From: Selaginella moellendorffii
Lineage: Eukaryota > Streptophyta > Lycopodiopsida > Selaginellales > Selaginellaceae
Assembly (NCBI RefSeq): GCF_000143415.4
Contig: NW_003314305.1
Span: forward strand, 1,118,024 to 1,147,973
Direction: 5' to 3'
Length of the DNA stretch: 29,950 nucleotides
Shown in pieces: positions 18,520 through 26,785 of this stretch. The notes below the pieces were generated by a model, which searched no databases, had not been told where the DNA came from, and was given only the letters and a program-made list of their open reading frames with translations. The position numbers were made by a program, and so were the translations under genes. Position 1 is the first letter of the stretch; every line of letters starts with the position of its first letter.

Positions 18520-18880
18520 AAATGGACCCAAGATGGAGTCCAAGATGGACCCGAGATGGAGTCCGAGATGGAGTCCGAGATGGAGTTCGAGATGGACCCG
18601 AGATGGAGTCTGAGATGGACCCGAGATGGACCCGAGATGGACCCGAGATGGAGTTCGAGATGGAGTCCGAGATGGACCTGAGGTGGAGTCCGAGGTGGAG
18701 TCCGAGATGGAGTCCGAGATGGACCCGAGATGGAGTCCGAAGTCGAGACCAGGACCAAGACCGAGACTAGGACCGAGACCGAGACCGAGATCGGGACCGA
18801 GACCGAGACCGAGACCGAGGCCGAGTCCGAGTCCGAGTCCGAGTCCGAGTCCGAGTCCGAGTCCGAGTCCGAGCCCGGAG
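18520..18880. repeat. GAGATGGA/GAGACC/GAGTCC tandem array
   Basis: Three sub-blocks: about 18 copies of a 12-bp unit GAGATGGA(G/C)(T/C)CC at 18525-18735; a GAGACC-rich hexamer block at about 18740-18825; and about ten near-perfect GAGTCC hexamers at 18826-18874. The base motif is GAGNCC, the complement of the GGNCTC motif in the chromovirus LTR arrays. The array keeps frames open in all phases (Ser-Asp, Gly-Leu, Pro-Ser repeats), which explains the long spurious frames at 18301-19158. Confidence 0.9.
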
Positions 18881-19920
18881 CCTGAGAGGGTGAAAGCCCA
18901 AAGCGTTCGTCTCCCAAACCCTGGGGGGTTTGATGAGCTCCAAAAGTATAGTAGGGGGAGGACTGCAGTGGAGCCAGTTTGGCCAGGAAAGGCCAGTTTG
19001 GCCCAGGAAGGCCGGACCCAGTGTTGGGTGATGAGCTGCCCATTGTGAAGTCCAAGACTAGAGTGAACACGGACCGACAAGCGGGGTAGCTTGGTGAAGT
19101 GTTCAAGAGCTGGCTCTAGTTCCCCCGGGAGATCGACTGGCCGATGCTCCCAGTCCAAGTGTGGGTGGCACTACCTACTTGGATACCTGTCGTGGCTCTA
19201 CAGAACCTCGCTCTAAGCCCATGGCTAGAGCACCTAAAGGCGAAAGGCGGGGAGAGTACCCATGAGGCTTGCGTAAGGCCACGGTGTTCCGAAATGGTGT
19301 CCCAAAGTCCCAGACTGTGGAAAGGAAAAGGAGTAGCCTCTGGTGTGGTGACAAAGGACACGGTCACCCAATGAGGAAGTCCCAAAGGACAGTTGGACTT
19401 AGAGGTCAGGCCTGCAGGCCTTGATCCAGTGGCAGTGTTGGTGAACACGGCCATCGACAGAGAGGGACTTGGTGGGGACCGGAAAAGAGATATTGGGGAA
19501 AGTTATTCCCTAAGTCTGCAAGCATCCTAAGGATGCTAAGGAGTGGATCTGGGATGATCACTCATCGATGGATGGCCTAGTCTATGAGAGACGGGATTGC
19601 AATGTAGGTGGTGTTGAACCACCGGTGTGACTAAGGTGAATAGGTATGGCCTCAGCGTAACGGGCCGATATGTCGGTGGTACCTTGGGGTGTCGATCATG
19701 GGATCGGACATGTGAAGCACTTAGACCAAGTGCAAAGGTTGAGTGGCATGGATGCCATTCTCGGGGCTAGCAAGCCCCAAGTCCTAACTGGGACTTGTGG
19801 AGGTTGTGAATGAGACTCCTTCAAGTGGTCGGAGGTGTGGTTAAGTGACTAAAGTAAAATGGAAAAATTAATCACTTACATGAGCTTGGTAACATGGGAC
19901 CATGCCCAATTAGGCACCAT

Positions 19921-20389
19921 TGCTCAATTGTGCCAGAATTGCTAGAATTGCTAGAATCAAATCTTTGAAATCACTGGAATCGTAATTTCCATTTTATGGC
20001 AAAAATTTCAAGCGTCGCGGACTGGGCGATTTGTGAGGCCCCAATGAGCTGCTCCACACTCAATCGAAAGCAGAGGCCGACCGACTGGAGAGTGTCGCCC
20101 TGTAGAGCTCAGTACGCACGCAGCTCCTATAGGCTATAGCCCTCTTCGTCGGATTCTATGTAGGCTTGCTAGGCTGGGCATTTGTGGATGGATGGATCGC
20201 TCCATAGTAGCAGGAGAACAGCAAAGCAGTGAAGATGTAGTGGTGATGGCAATAGCTGCAGCAGCATCAGAAATCTAGCCCCTGCGAGCGCGATCACCAT
20301 TTTTTTCGCTGAACGGAATTACCGAAAGGAGCTGTCCGACTGCATTTGGCGGCGGTCGGGATTTCGGCCGAACGCGGTCGGGACCAATC
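19921..20389. other. Intergenic, includes hAT upstream part
   Basis: To the left it should hold the promoter and terminal repeat of the hAT remnant (minus strand); a short triplication of GAATTGCTA lies at about 19935-19958. To the right, the GC-rich stretch from 20280 is probably the promoter and 5' UTR of the gene starting at 20390. No terminal inverted repeat was identified with confidence. Confidence 0.35.
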
Positions 20390-21114
20390 ATGGCCAAGAC
20401 GCGGCAAAATGCGGCCATCATCCAAGGCATCAAGCTGCCCAAGGAGCTGGCTTGGATGGCGAAGCTGTCCAGAGGTAGGATCGACGCGGACTCGCTGCTG
20501 TGCCACAAATTCATGCTCACCTTTCGCTACCATTTGGATGTGAACGATCCAAACGTCGTCGCCATCGACAAGGAGCACGATCACCAGGGCTTGATCACGC
20601 AAGAAGAAGAAGAGCTCTACATCAATCATCACCTCCCTCGAGCTCAGGCCCACGAGATCGTGTGCCACAGTCTTCATACCGGTGGCTGGATCCGGAGGAG
20701 ATCGACAGCAAAGTGGAGGTTCTCCGTGCTATCAACTTGGACGTCGAGGTGAGGAGCAAGAGCTCGGCCGTTCTTGCGCATGGAAGCGACACTGTTCTTG
20801 GGATCGAGGTCGTCAGTGAGCTGAGCAGCCGGCAGGGATTGAACAGATGCGAGCTGGAATTCTACCTGCTGGCGAGGTCGTCCAAGCTTCCGTTTTTGCA
20901 GCTGGTGACTGATTTCAAGGGCGCCGTCGTGTTCTACCATCGATTTCCACGCACAGGATCTATGAGCTGCGACACAATGTCGTACGCCACCTTGAAGAAG
21001 CTCGTGAAGGTGATCGCGCCGAGCTTACCCCGCAATAGTTCGGAGTTTGAGATGGCTTGGTCCATTCTGGGCTGGAAACGCTTCGAAGACTCAGAGGATG
21101 AGTGGAAACGTTAG
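20390..21114 (+). pseudogene. Frameshifted orphan gene
   Basis: ATG at 20390 in good context (AATCATGGCC) opens a frame of about 97 codons (MAKTRQNAAIIQGIKLPKEL to AHEIVCHSLH). At 20672-20690 the sequence continues in the next frame (RWLDPEEIDSKVEVLRAINL onward) to a TAG at 21112-21114, giving a total near 240 residues. No intron of usable length fits the junction, so a one-base loss (or two-base gain) is the simplest reading. The later part has an alternating hydrophobic/charged pattern (ELEFYLLARSSKLPFLQLVT) and ends acidic-basic (DSEDEWKR). I do not recognise the family. It could be a pseudogene, or an active gene with a sequencing error at the junction. Confidence 0.55.
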
Positions 21115-21410
21115 AAGAAAGCATAGAAGCTTTAAAGGTGTCTGAGACTTTCCTGTTCGAAACAAACCTCAGCCGAGAGAGAAAGTAAATGTGCTAGAAA
21201 TGCGACAATCACACCACTGGAGCTGGAGAAAGATCTTCAAACGGGAAACAGGGAAGTGATGATGCTATGGAAGGCTGAGATGGAGAAGATAAGATGTGGT
21301 GGTCTTTCGAATTTCACCTCAATTGTTGATGGAATATAAACTAAATGAATGCTCTTGGATGTATACAAACAAAGCAACAAATTCAGAAAAGAAAAACTGC
21401 CAGATCTTTG
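21115..21410. other. Intergenic
   Basis: 3' flank of the orphan gene and of the minus-strand MSL remnant. No motif seen. Confidence 0.4.
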
Positions 21411-22388
21411 CTAGAGGTTTTTCCATAGGAAGCTCATGTCTTTAACATCAACTCCCATGGAATCGAAACATTTCCAGACTCCGAGGAGCAACAGCCTGCC
21501 GTCTTTGTTGGACAAGTTCGCCTGGCGAGTTTCTGCTTCGTTGTATACAGAGCGAATAGGAGTGGCAAGTCGGGCATTGTGGACTTCGAGCAAGAAGAAT
21601 AATTTCCTCGATGCAATCGTCCGTGCTCCACTTATGGATGATAGGCAAGAACTTTTCTCATGTCTGCGACGATGAGCTGAAACGACGGCTACGTGTTTAG
21701 AGACAGATAATCAATTCACGTTATCTTACGTTGATCTTGCTCGCATCCAAATAATTGTGCGAGTTTTCTAAATTGCGGACAACGCTTGTCTTGAACTTGT
21801 GGTTGGGTATATGGACAGCTTCCCAGTCTTCGCATCTATAACTGTAGGAGACCACGTCGAAAGAAACTAGATTACGATTTGCTATGACACACAAGTTACG
21901 CATAGACAAACCTGGAAAGTTCGCAGGAATTTCAGGAAATCGTAGGAATTGACACAACTTGGCTTGTTTAGGACGCCCTGTGAGATATCAAGTGAAGACC
22001 AAGATATCTACCTGCATATTTCGATGCTAATCGTTCGACACTAGTCCCATTCACGTCGCTGATTGAAACAGTCCAATGTCAGCTAGAAAGAAATGAAATT
22101 CACGAACTTTATACTCTATATTCCCACCTGGAAGAATATTAGTTGGATAGACCCCAGCGAGCAAATGCTATGACCCCGGACACATTTTCGTTGAGAAATT
22201 CCAGCGGAAATCGTTGCTCTTAAGCAGCACCATTTCGACCAAAGAATCCTGCCAAGCACCGTGCTCTCGATGGAAATCGCCTGGCGCTGTAGCGGCGGCA
22301 GTCCCTAGTCCAATCTGAGATAAGAGAGGAGTAGAGGAGATTGCGGCATACCTTCAGCGAACTGGGCGCCACTGCTCAGCCTCGCCAT
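21411..22388 (-). pseudogene. MscS-like channel (MSL2/3-type) remnant, minus copy
   Basis: ATG at 22386-22388 (MARLSSGAQFAE, exon to 22352, donor GTATGC) is followed by a poorly preserved stretch with an ISDVNGTSVERLASKYA segment. Then comes a clear MscS-like exon (CEDWEAVHIPNHKF, SVVRNLENSHNYL, ASKIN) ending at 21730. A 53-nt intron (21677-21729, GTAAG...TTTCAG) joins it in phase to LIVADMRKVLAYHP, one stop, VEHGRLHRG. There an internal deletion fuses it, out of frame, to the end of the domain: ARLATPIRSVYNEAET, GRLLLLGVWKCF, stop at 21411. The order matches plastid/mitochondrial MscS-like mechanosensitive channels, which relieve osmotic pressure across organelle envelopes. No transmembrane pore exon was found. 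Broken by stop and deletion. Confidence 0.8.
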
Positions 22389-22395
22389 GGCCTGG

Positions 22396-22404
22396 AACCC
22401 TAAA
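22396..22404 (-). promoter_or_regulatory. Telo-box upstream of minus MSL copy
   Basis: AACCCTAAA on the plus strand (TTTAGGGTT on the minus), 8 bases upstream of the ATG at 22388. The plant telo-box (AAACCCTAA) is common near start sites of housekeeping genes. The plus MSL copy has the same motif at 23374-23382. Confidence 0.5.
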
Positions 22405-22749
22405 TTTCCATTCCCGCCTAATGCAAGCATATTCTTTGTTCAAGATTAGATAAAGCTTAAAATTGTTACGCTTTAGTACAAAAAGTGGATGATGGGGAAT
22501 ATTCTTCTTTCTTCTACTCGTAACTCTGCGAGAAAGAGGCAAAAAGAAAAACAGTGAGAGCTAGCCGATGAAAACGATCAAACGAATAAACGAGAGAGTA
22601 CTTACATTGCGCTACCTCTTCCCTCTGCCAAAAGATCGAAGCTTTGAACATCGCCACTCCAAAATCCCAGGAGATCGAAGAGAGCGCAGCTCCCAGCGAC
22701 TCCAAATCCCCTCCCTCTGGCTGGGAATTCGCTCCAAGTCGCTCCCTTT
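22405..22749 (-). other. Possible exon pair, unassigned
   Basis: On the minus strand, MFKASIFWQREEVAQ (ATG near 22648) ends at a good donor (GTAAGTACTC) at about 22603; an acceptor TTTCTCGCAG lies near 22532, leaving an intron of about 70 nt. The intron sequence around GTGAGAGCTAGCCGA is repeated at 26275-26290. The downstream frame (SRRKKNIPHHPLFVLKRN) meets the donor only with an acceptor shifted by two bases. This could be a small gene, or the 3' part of a transcript from the RING gene to the right. Weakly supported. Confidence 0.25.
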
Positions 22750-23226
22750 CTAGCCTAGAATTCCTGTCGCAATGAGAAGAAACCAGAGGAGGAGCGCGCT
22801 GATGAACAACAAGCACGGGTAGCAATCCGCATCGTTCTCGTCCTCCACAACAGCGGATCGTCGTCGGGATCGTCGTAATCGTCGTCGGGTTCGTCGGCGG
22901 TCGCGGTCGCGCTTACGCTCGGATATTTCCTGCTGGTAGTCGCGTAATCGCTGCCGGAGCTCCTCGCGATCGGTGCCATCGCTCCATCGCTCGTCGAAAT
23001 CGAATGCCTCGAGCGCGTGGCGGCACAGCGGGCAAGTCCATTCGGTACTGGCCGTGGAGCATGACCTGATCGATGGCGCGCTCTCCACCCATTCCACCAA
23101 GCACTCGAGACAAAACCAGTGGCCGCAGTCCGTGTGGACGTCCGAGATGGCGCTGGAACAGATTGGACAGGCCTCTCCTTCACCTTCGCCGCGATCGCCA
23201 TCGCCATCGCCATCCCTAACATCCAT
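22750..23226 (-). CDS. RING-finger E3 ligase with C-terminal membrane anchor
   Basis: From ATG 23224-23226 the product is 158 aa. A Gly/Asp/Glu linker precedes a C3HC4 RING at about 20-68: CPIC, then TDCGHWFCLEC, then a longer serine-rich loop and WTCPLC, with all eight zinc ligands present. The TDCGHWFC core with a W-rich helix and CPLCR is like plant RNF170-type E3 ligases. A coiled, very basic stretch follows (EELRQRLRDYQQEISERKRD, then Arg runs), and one hydrophobic helix at about 137-158 ends the protein (LLFISALLLWFLLIATGIL). This implies a tail-anchored, cytosol-facing ubiquitin ligase, probably at the ER. The frame is open back to 23460, but the stretch over 23370-23400 coincides with the telo-box and start of the divergent MSL copy, so I prefer the later ATG. 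No intron or defect seen. Confidence 0.75.
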   Translation of the reverse strand: MDVRDGDGDGDRGEGEGEACPICSSAISDVHTDCGHWFCLECLVEWVESAPSIRSCSTASTEWTCPLCRHALEAFDFDERWSDGTDREELRQRLRDYQQEISERKRDRDRRRTRRRLRRSRRRSAVVEDENDADCYPCLLFISALLLWFLLIATGILG

Positions 23227-23373
23227 AGCTGCCCGGCAAAGAAGCACAAATGCCCCGCTCGCAAGCTTATATGTTGGGATCGGACGGTCACGATGCGCTT
23301 GATCTGACGGCTGGCGAAACCCCAACGGTAAAGCAGTGGAGGGCGCGGATGAAAATGATCTGACGGCTGTTAA

Positions 23374-23382
23374 TTTAGGGTT
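23374..23382 (+). promoter_or_regulatory. Telo-box upstream of plus MSL copy
   Basis: TTTAGGGTT 11 bases before the ATG at 23393, in the same relative place as in the minus copy (22396-22404). Conserved between the two inverted copies, so it predates the duplication. Confidence 0.5.
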
Positions 23383-23392
23383 CCATTCTTCC

Positions 23393-24160
23393 ATGGCGCG
23401 ATGAAGGTATGGCGCGAGAGTTTTCAATGCCGCTACTCCTCTCTCAGCTCGAATTCTCATGGATTAGGAGCTGCCGCCGGTGTAAGCGTACAAATTCCAT
23501 CGAGAGCGGGGGCTGGGCTCTTCCTTCTGTCCACGAGTAGGCTGAAGCCTGAAGCTAGGTTTCTCGGGCTTGTTTTGTGGTAATTGGTGCTTGGCAGGAT
23601 TCTTTGTCGCTGCAACCAGCTCGTGAGATTGTCGAAATGCCGCGGCCTTCGCAAGGAATTTCCCAAGGAAATTTCTGTGTCGCAATATCTTCTAGGTGGA
23701 GACATATAGTTCATGAATTTCTTTTCTTTGTAGCTCTGACAGTGGTGTGTTTCAATCAGCGACGTGAACGGGACAAGAGTCGAACGAAGTACATTCTTCG
23801 GTAGCCTGTGTTGCGATCATCGGAATATGCCGGTAGATATCTTGATATTTCTTCTTATGATTCCTAGAACTTTAGATTTTGCAGGGCTCTAGACGATTGC
23901 ATCGGAGACTGTTCTTTGACAACATTGACCCGTGAAACCAGTCTCTTATGGTAGAAACCATCTTCTTGTTCTACTAATTCTTCTTTTTCTCTTTTAATGC
24001 AGATCATGGTTTCATGCTTCGTGAACACCTCCCACTACGAAGAATATCTCTGTGTGAAGGTTAGTGTTTACTCTGCCACTGCTTACTTTTTTATGATTAT
24101 GATTCTTCATGGCAGGAGTCTGCACCTGCGCAGCATGTATTTGCAGGTCCCGGCTGGTAA
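23393..24160 (+). pseudogene. MscS-like channel remnant, plus copy
   Basis: The first 460 bases match the minus copy in inverted orientation (shared strings include TACTCCTCTCT, TTCCATCGAGAGC, GGTGCTTGGCAGGATTCTTT and TTTCAATCAGCGACGTGAA). The start reads ATG GCG CGA TGA, so the protein stops after three codons. After a gap come three well-formed exon pieces. 23885-23950 gives GSRRLHRRLFFDNIDP, stop, NQSLM. A 52-nt intron (23951-24002) follows, then 24003-24059 gives IMVSCFVNTSHYEEYLCVK, then a 56-nt intron (24060-24115) and a diverged exon starting E at 24116. This is the part missing from the minus copy. The exons carrying the IPNHKF and IVADMRKVLA segments are absent. Broken in several places. 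Confidence 0.8.
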
Positions 24161-24248
24161 GCCATCTTTCAAGTCAGTCCTGCTCTCAAGTCAAGTGTTT
24201 TAAACTGAATCACAAAAGGAAAGTCTGCCTTAACCAGCTTCGATTTAC

Positions 24249-24430
24249 CTCCTGCTTGGATCTCTCGCAGCTCTGATGAGGCAACTCCTTTTCAACCTTG
24301 ATCCAGCTAAGTTCCTCGTACAGCTGTTGATACATATTTCTGACAGTTTGCAACATGAAAAAGAAGAAAATCTAGGTGAGAAGAATTAAGTACCTTGAAG
24401 AAAGCTTCCTTCTGGGGCACGATTTCAGGA
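24249..24430 (-). pseudogene. Exon pair of an unrecognised gene
   Basis: Minus-strand coding-like exon PEIVPQKEAFFK ends at donor GTACTTAA (24393). A 54-nt intron (24340-24393) ends in CTGTCAG. The next exon, 24249-24339 (91 nt), reads NMYQQLYEELSWIKVEKEL and PHQSCERSKQE, ending at a donor-like GTAAATCG. Phase and intron length fit the other genes of the window. No start, stop or further exons could be placed, and the family is unknown. Confidence 0.35.
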
Positions 24431-24671
24431 CCAGTGGAAAATTCTTGTTGTGAATCAATTTAATACTATTAATAAATTTTATACCAAACATGGAAGTTTT
24501 TTTCTCTCTCTATAGATTGTGTTGATTTGATTGTTGATTCAATTAACAAAGAATACTACCTTGTTAATTTGTTTTGAAATTGAAAATACCACTCCATTTA
24601 ACTTTCTCCAATTCAATCTTCCAGAGCATCATGGATTCCTCCTTTCGCTTATCTTTTTTGGCCTGGAGATC

Positions 24672-25460
24672 CTATTCAAGCTCGAGAGCAAAATAAATGT
24701 CCCCCTCCATTGCCTCTACCTGCTCCTCCTGAGAATCCCCCTCAAGCACAAGATCCTCATTGTCCACATTCTTTTGGAGGATTTGGCTCGTTTCCCCATT
24801 GCCAATCTGAATTTCTGCCAAGCCCTCCTTGTGTTCTGGCTGCTCCAAAACCTCCTCAAGCATGAGATCTAGCATCTCCTCATCATCCACATCCTTGAGC
24901 TTTGACAACAGAATTTCAATCATCTCTTTGTCACTCACTACAATTTTTACCACCTCAGGGAACACAAGAGGGATGTGCTCCTCCTCATTTGGGACTTCAT
25001 TCTCCTCGGCCAGTGCCATGATTCTAGCCACCTCCAGGTCATCCATGTCAAAATCTTCCACGTCCGCCACCCGGATCACCGCCCCAGCTTTATTGCCCTA
25101 TTGACCACTCTACTTTGCTTGACTTTCGTGGATCAGCAAACCCTTGCTCGTCTTGTCTTCAACTGGAGCATGCTTGAGCTTTATGTTTTCATGTGCCATG
25201 CCAACTTCCTCAGTGCTGCTTGATCTTGGCCACTTCATGTAGGTAGGTAAATTTTTTCTTGCATAAACTACAGTGATACCTTGGTTGGCCGATGTTGTCA
25301 TTGTAAGTAGTCAAAGTTGCCACACTCACCTTGATTGCACTTCATACAAGTTGGGTGCTGCTGTTTCAGGTACATTTTCAACTCATCCACACTTCCAAAC
25401 TGAAGGCCACTCTACTGGGAGGATAAGGACCGAAAGGACAAATGAAAATCTAAAATACTT
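24672..25460 (-). pseudogene. Degraded C2H2 zinc-finger gene with acidic tail
   Basis: From right to left on the minus strand: LQFGSVDELKMYLKQQHPTC then MKCNQ (end of one finger), YHCSLCKKKFTYLHEVAKIK then QH at about 25210-25270 (a second C2H2 finger with C-x2-C and the first His; helix intact), a frame change with SKVEWSIGQ, then a long acidic frame (24672-25079). The acidic part begins VADVEDFDMDDLEVARIM and continues through EENEVPNEEEH, KEMIEILLSKLKDVDDEEML and QPEHKEGLAEIQ to a stop at 24672. About one third of the acidic region is Asp/Glu, like an activation or histone-contact domain. Frames differ between fingers and tail and no start codon is visible, so the gene seems broken. DNA binding is inferred from the finger. 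Confidence 0.5.
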
Positions 25461-25475
25461 CCTTTTTTAACAAGC

Positions 25476-26090
25476 TTAAGGGATGAAATGTGTGTTTAAA
25501 GTTTTGTTTAAAGGGAGTTTTATTAAACCTCTTTTAATTTCCACCCTTATATCTAGATGCCTCCATTTCTTGTGGACGCTGAGACCTGCAAAAGAAGAGC
25601 ATGTATCAAACAAAGAACTGATCTATAATGTAAAATCTTGTTGGAAAACTCACTATCAGGATTCTTCAATAACTCGGAGACGTTGCTAACATTCGCAAAA
25701 GCATCATTGATGAGGCTCTTGAGTCTGCTCGTGTCCGAGTAAAAGATGTATCTGGGAACTCCTCTGCAGTAGGGATATTGATCTTGCATATCCATGATGT
25801 TCAAGCCAACTGCCTTGGCACATCCTGCAGCGTCCAGGGCTCCATATACACGTAGATTCCCTGTTTTGCAAACTCATGGTGATTGGATTTCACATCAGAA
25901 ACGCACTGGAGAATTGGTCCCGGACTCTCAATGTAAATGGAGGCACCATCGACGATAGTCCAGGTATCCAGCTGCTCCAACTGCAACACCATAGTTCCTG
26001 TGTCAGAAAATGTTGACCTGAAGGCGGATGAGCTATTCAAACTTGACACTGAAGATGTTCCTGGGGCTGCAAGGCTGCGAGGCTCAAGGT
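25476..26090 (-). pseudogene. Two-exon orphan gene with frameshift
   Basis: The main exon runs from about 26085 (open after a stop, no ATG; acceptor-like CAG at about 26066 and 26075) through SVSSLNSSSAFRSTFSDTGT, LEQLDTWTIVDGASIYI and SPGPILQCVSDVKSNHHEF to GIYVY. Near 25855 a TATAT run shifts the frame. The continuation is GALDAAGCAKAVGLNIMDM, QYPYCRGVPRYIFYSDTS and LKSLINDAFANVSNV, ending at NPD. A 68-nt intron (25586-25653, GTGAGT...TTTTGCAG) joins it in phase to SLSVHKKWRHLDIRVEIKRG, with a TAA at 25476-25478. The family is not recognised. An extra AT in the TATAT run would explain the shift and could be a true mutation or a base-call error. Confidence 0.5.
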
Positions 26091-26315
26091 TTGAGAATCA
26101 GATGAGCTTAAAATTTTGTAAAAGGTTTTTCATTTAAGCTTATTATATTTCCGTATTTCTCTTGAGATAATCAATGAGAACTAGTCTCCATTTCTTCTTT
26201 TCCCGATGATTTGTACAAGAAAATTCGTCTTTCTGGCCAGCTTCTCTTGAAATAGGCAAAAAAGAAGAAGAACAGTGAGAGCTAGCCGAATAAAATGATC
26301 AAATGAGTACGTATA

Positions 26316-26609
26316 TTGCGCTATCCGTCAAACATTTTTAGAGCGCACATGGATTCAGTGACGTCGTCCATCTCGCTACATGCTTTGGTTTGCGGGATTG
26401 GATTCCTTTGCCGGCTCCATGTCGCTGGCCATGACAATTCGACCGCTCTACAATCTCGTGAAGGAACATCCTCACCAATCATCCAGCATTGCATGCGAGT
26501 GAGCATCAACGTGCCATGCAGTTCATGCAACCGTTCCCATATTTCTGTGGATCTGATAAAGTATGTGGCATTGTTCCACGATGAAGAATTTTCGCCCGAA
26601 GAAATTTAA
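26316..26609 (+). other. Unassigned 97-codon open frame
   Basis: The frame begins in a stretch (26257-26327) that repeats 22540-22615 (CAGTGAGAGCTAGCCGA, then ATTGCGCTA), so its first residues are unlikely to be original. From an internal ATG (MDSVTSSISLHALVCGIGFL) it contains several cysteines and a C-terminal acidic end (DEEFSPEEI). No family recognised; coding status is uncertain. Confidence 0.25.
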
Positions 26610-26785
26610 GAGCCTTTTTTCATGGTTGGCTCTGCCACTAAGTCTTCCATTTTTTCTTTTCCGCAGTTTGCTGCCCAAGAAAAAATTGGTTCTTGCAAGA
26701 GAAAACTTGTAGGATTCTCAGGTAGCTCGTTTGGAGATTTTGAGAGAGTGTTGTCTTACTTTTCTTGTTTGAAAGCTTGTCCATG

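Larger units (their letters stand above)
18244..19880 (+). mobile_element. Solo LTR inserted in hAT coding sequence
   Basis: 1637 bases from TGTGAGACAC to ATCACTTACA, with target duplication TGAGC at both sides and no internal coding region. Part of it (about 18895-18960: GTGAAAGCCCAAAGC, TCTCCCAAACCC, CCAAAAGTATAGTAG) is the reverse complement of the chromovirus LTR near 16375-16440. It therefore belongs to a related family inserted in the opposite orientation (coding direction plus, by inference). The left end carries a 40-bp tandem duplication and the middle a long hexamer/dodecamer array. A GACACGTGG G-box lies at about 18496. Long frames over it are array artefacts. Confidence 0.85.
17980..19920 (-). 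pseudogene. hAT transposase N-terminus (BED finger), split by LTR
   Basis: The minus-strand frame starts at an ATG at 19918-19920 (MVPNWAWSHVTKL), is interrupted by the solo LTR 18244-19880, and resumes in the same frame at the duplicated target with TPYASGKRVGRWKCNYCGKMY, then a stop, KVHFTKISRYDIEAC, NVLNVPLHVQN and FVEQITNALLSLPS. The pattern is W..V.KL, then C-x2-C, later H and C: the BED zinc finger that heads hAT-family transposases and binds the element ends. Several stops are present and no catalytic or dimerisation domain was found in the window, so this is a remnant. The C-terminal direction runs into the 235-bp tandem repeat. Confidence 0.75.

Noticed and set aside
18301-19158. Long open frames of 285, 234 and 140 codons on both strands
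   Set aside because: They are produced by the 6- and 12-bp tandem arrays in the solo LTR, which keep several phases open and translate to simple Ser-Asp, Gly-Leu and Pro-Ser repeats.
18284-19880. TGTAAG at 18284 taken as the left end of the solo LTR
   Set aside because: The five bases before it (CTGGA) do not match the right flank, while the TGTGAG end at 18244 is flanked by a perfect TGAGC duplication.
22755-23291. 178-codon minus-strand frame overlapping the RING gene
   Set aside because: A different phase of the same strand; it lacks the zinc-ligand pattern and the membrane helix and is explained by GC-rich codon positions.
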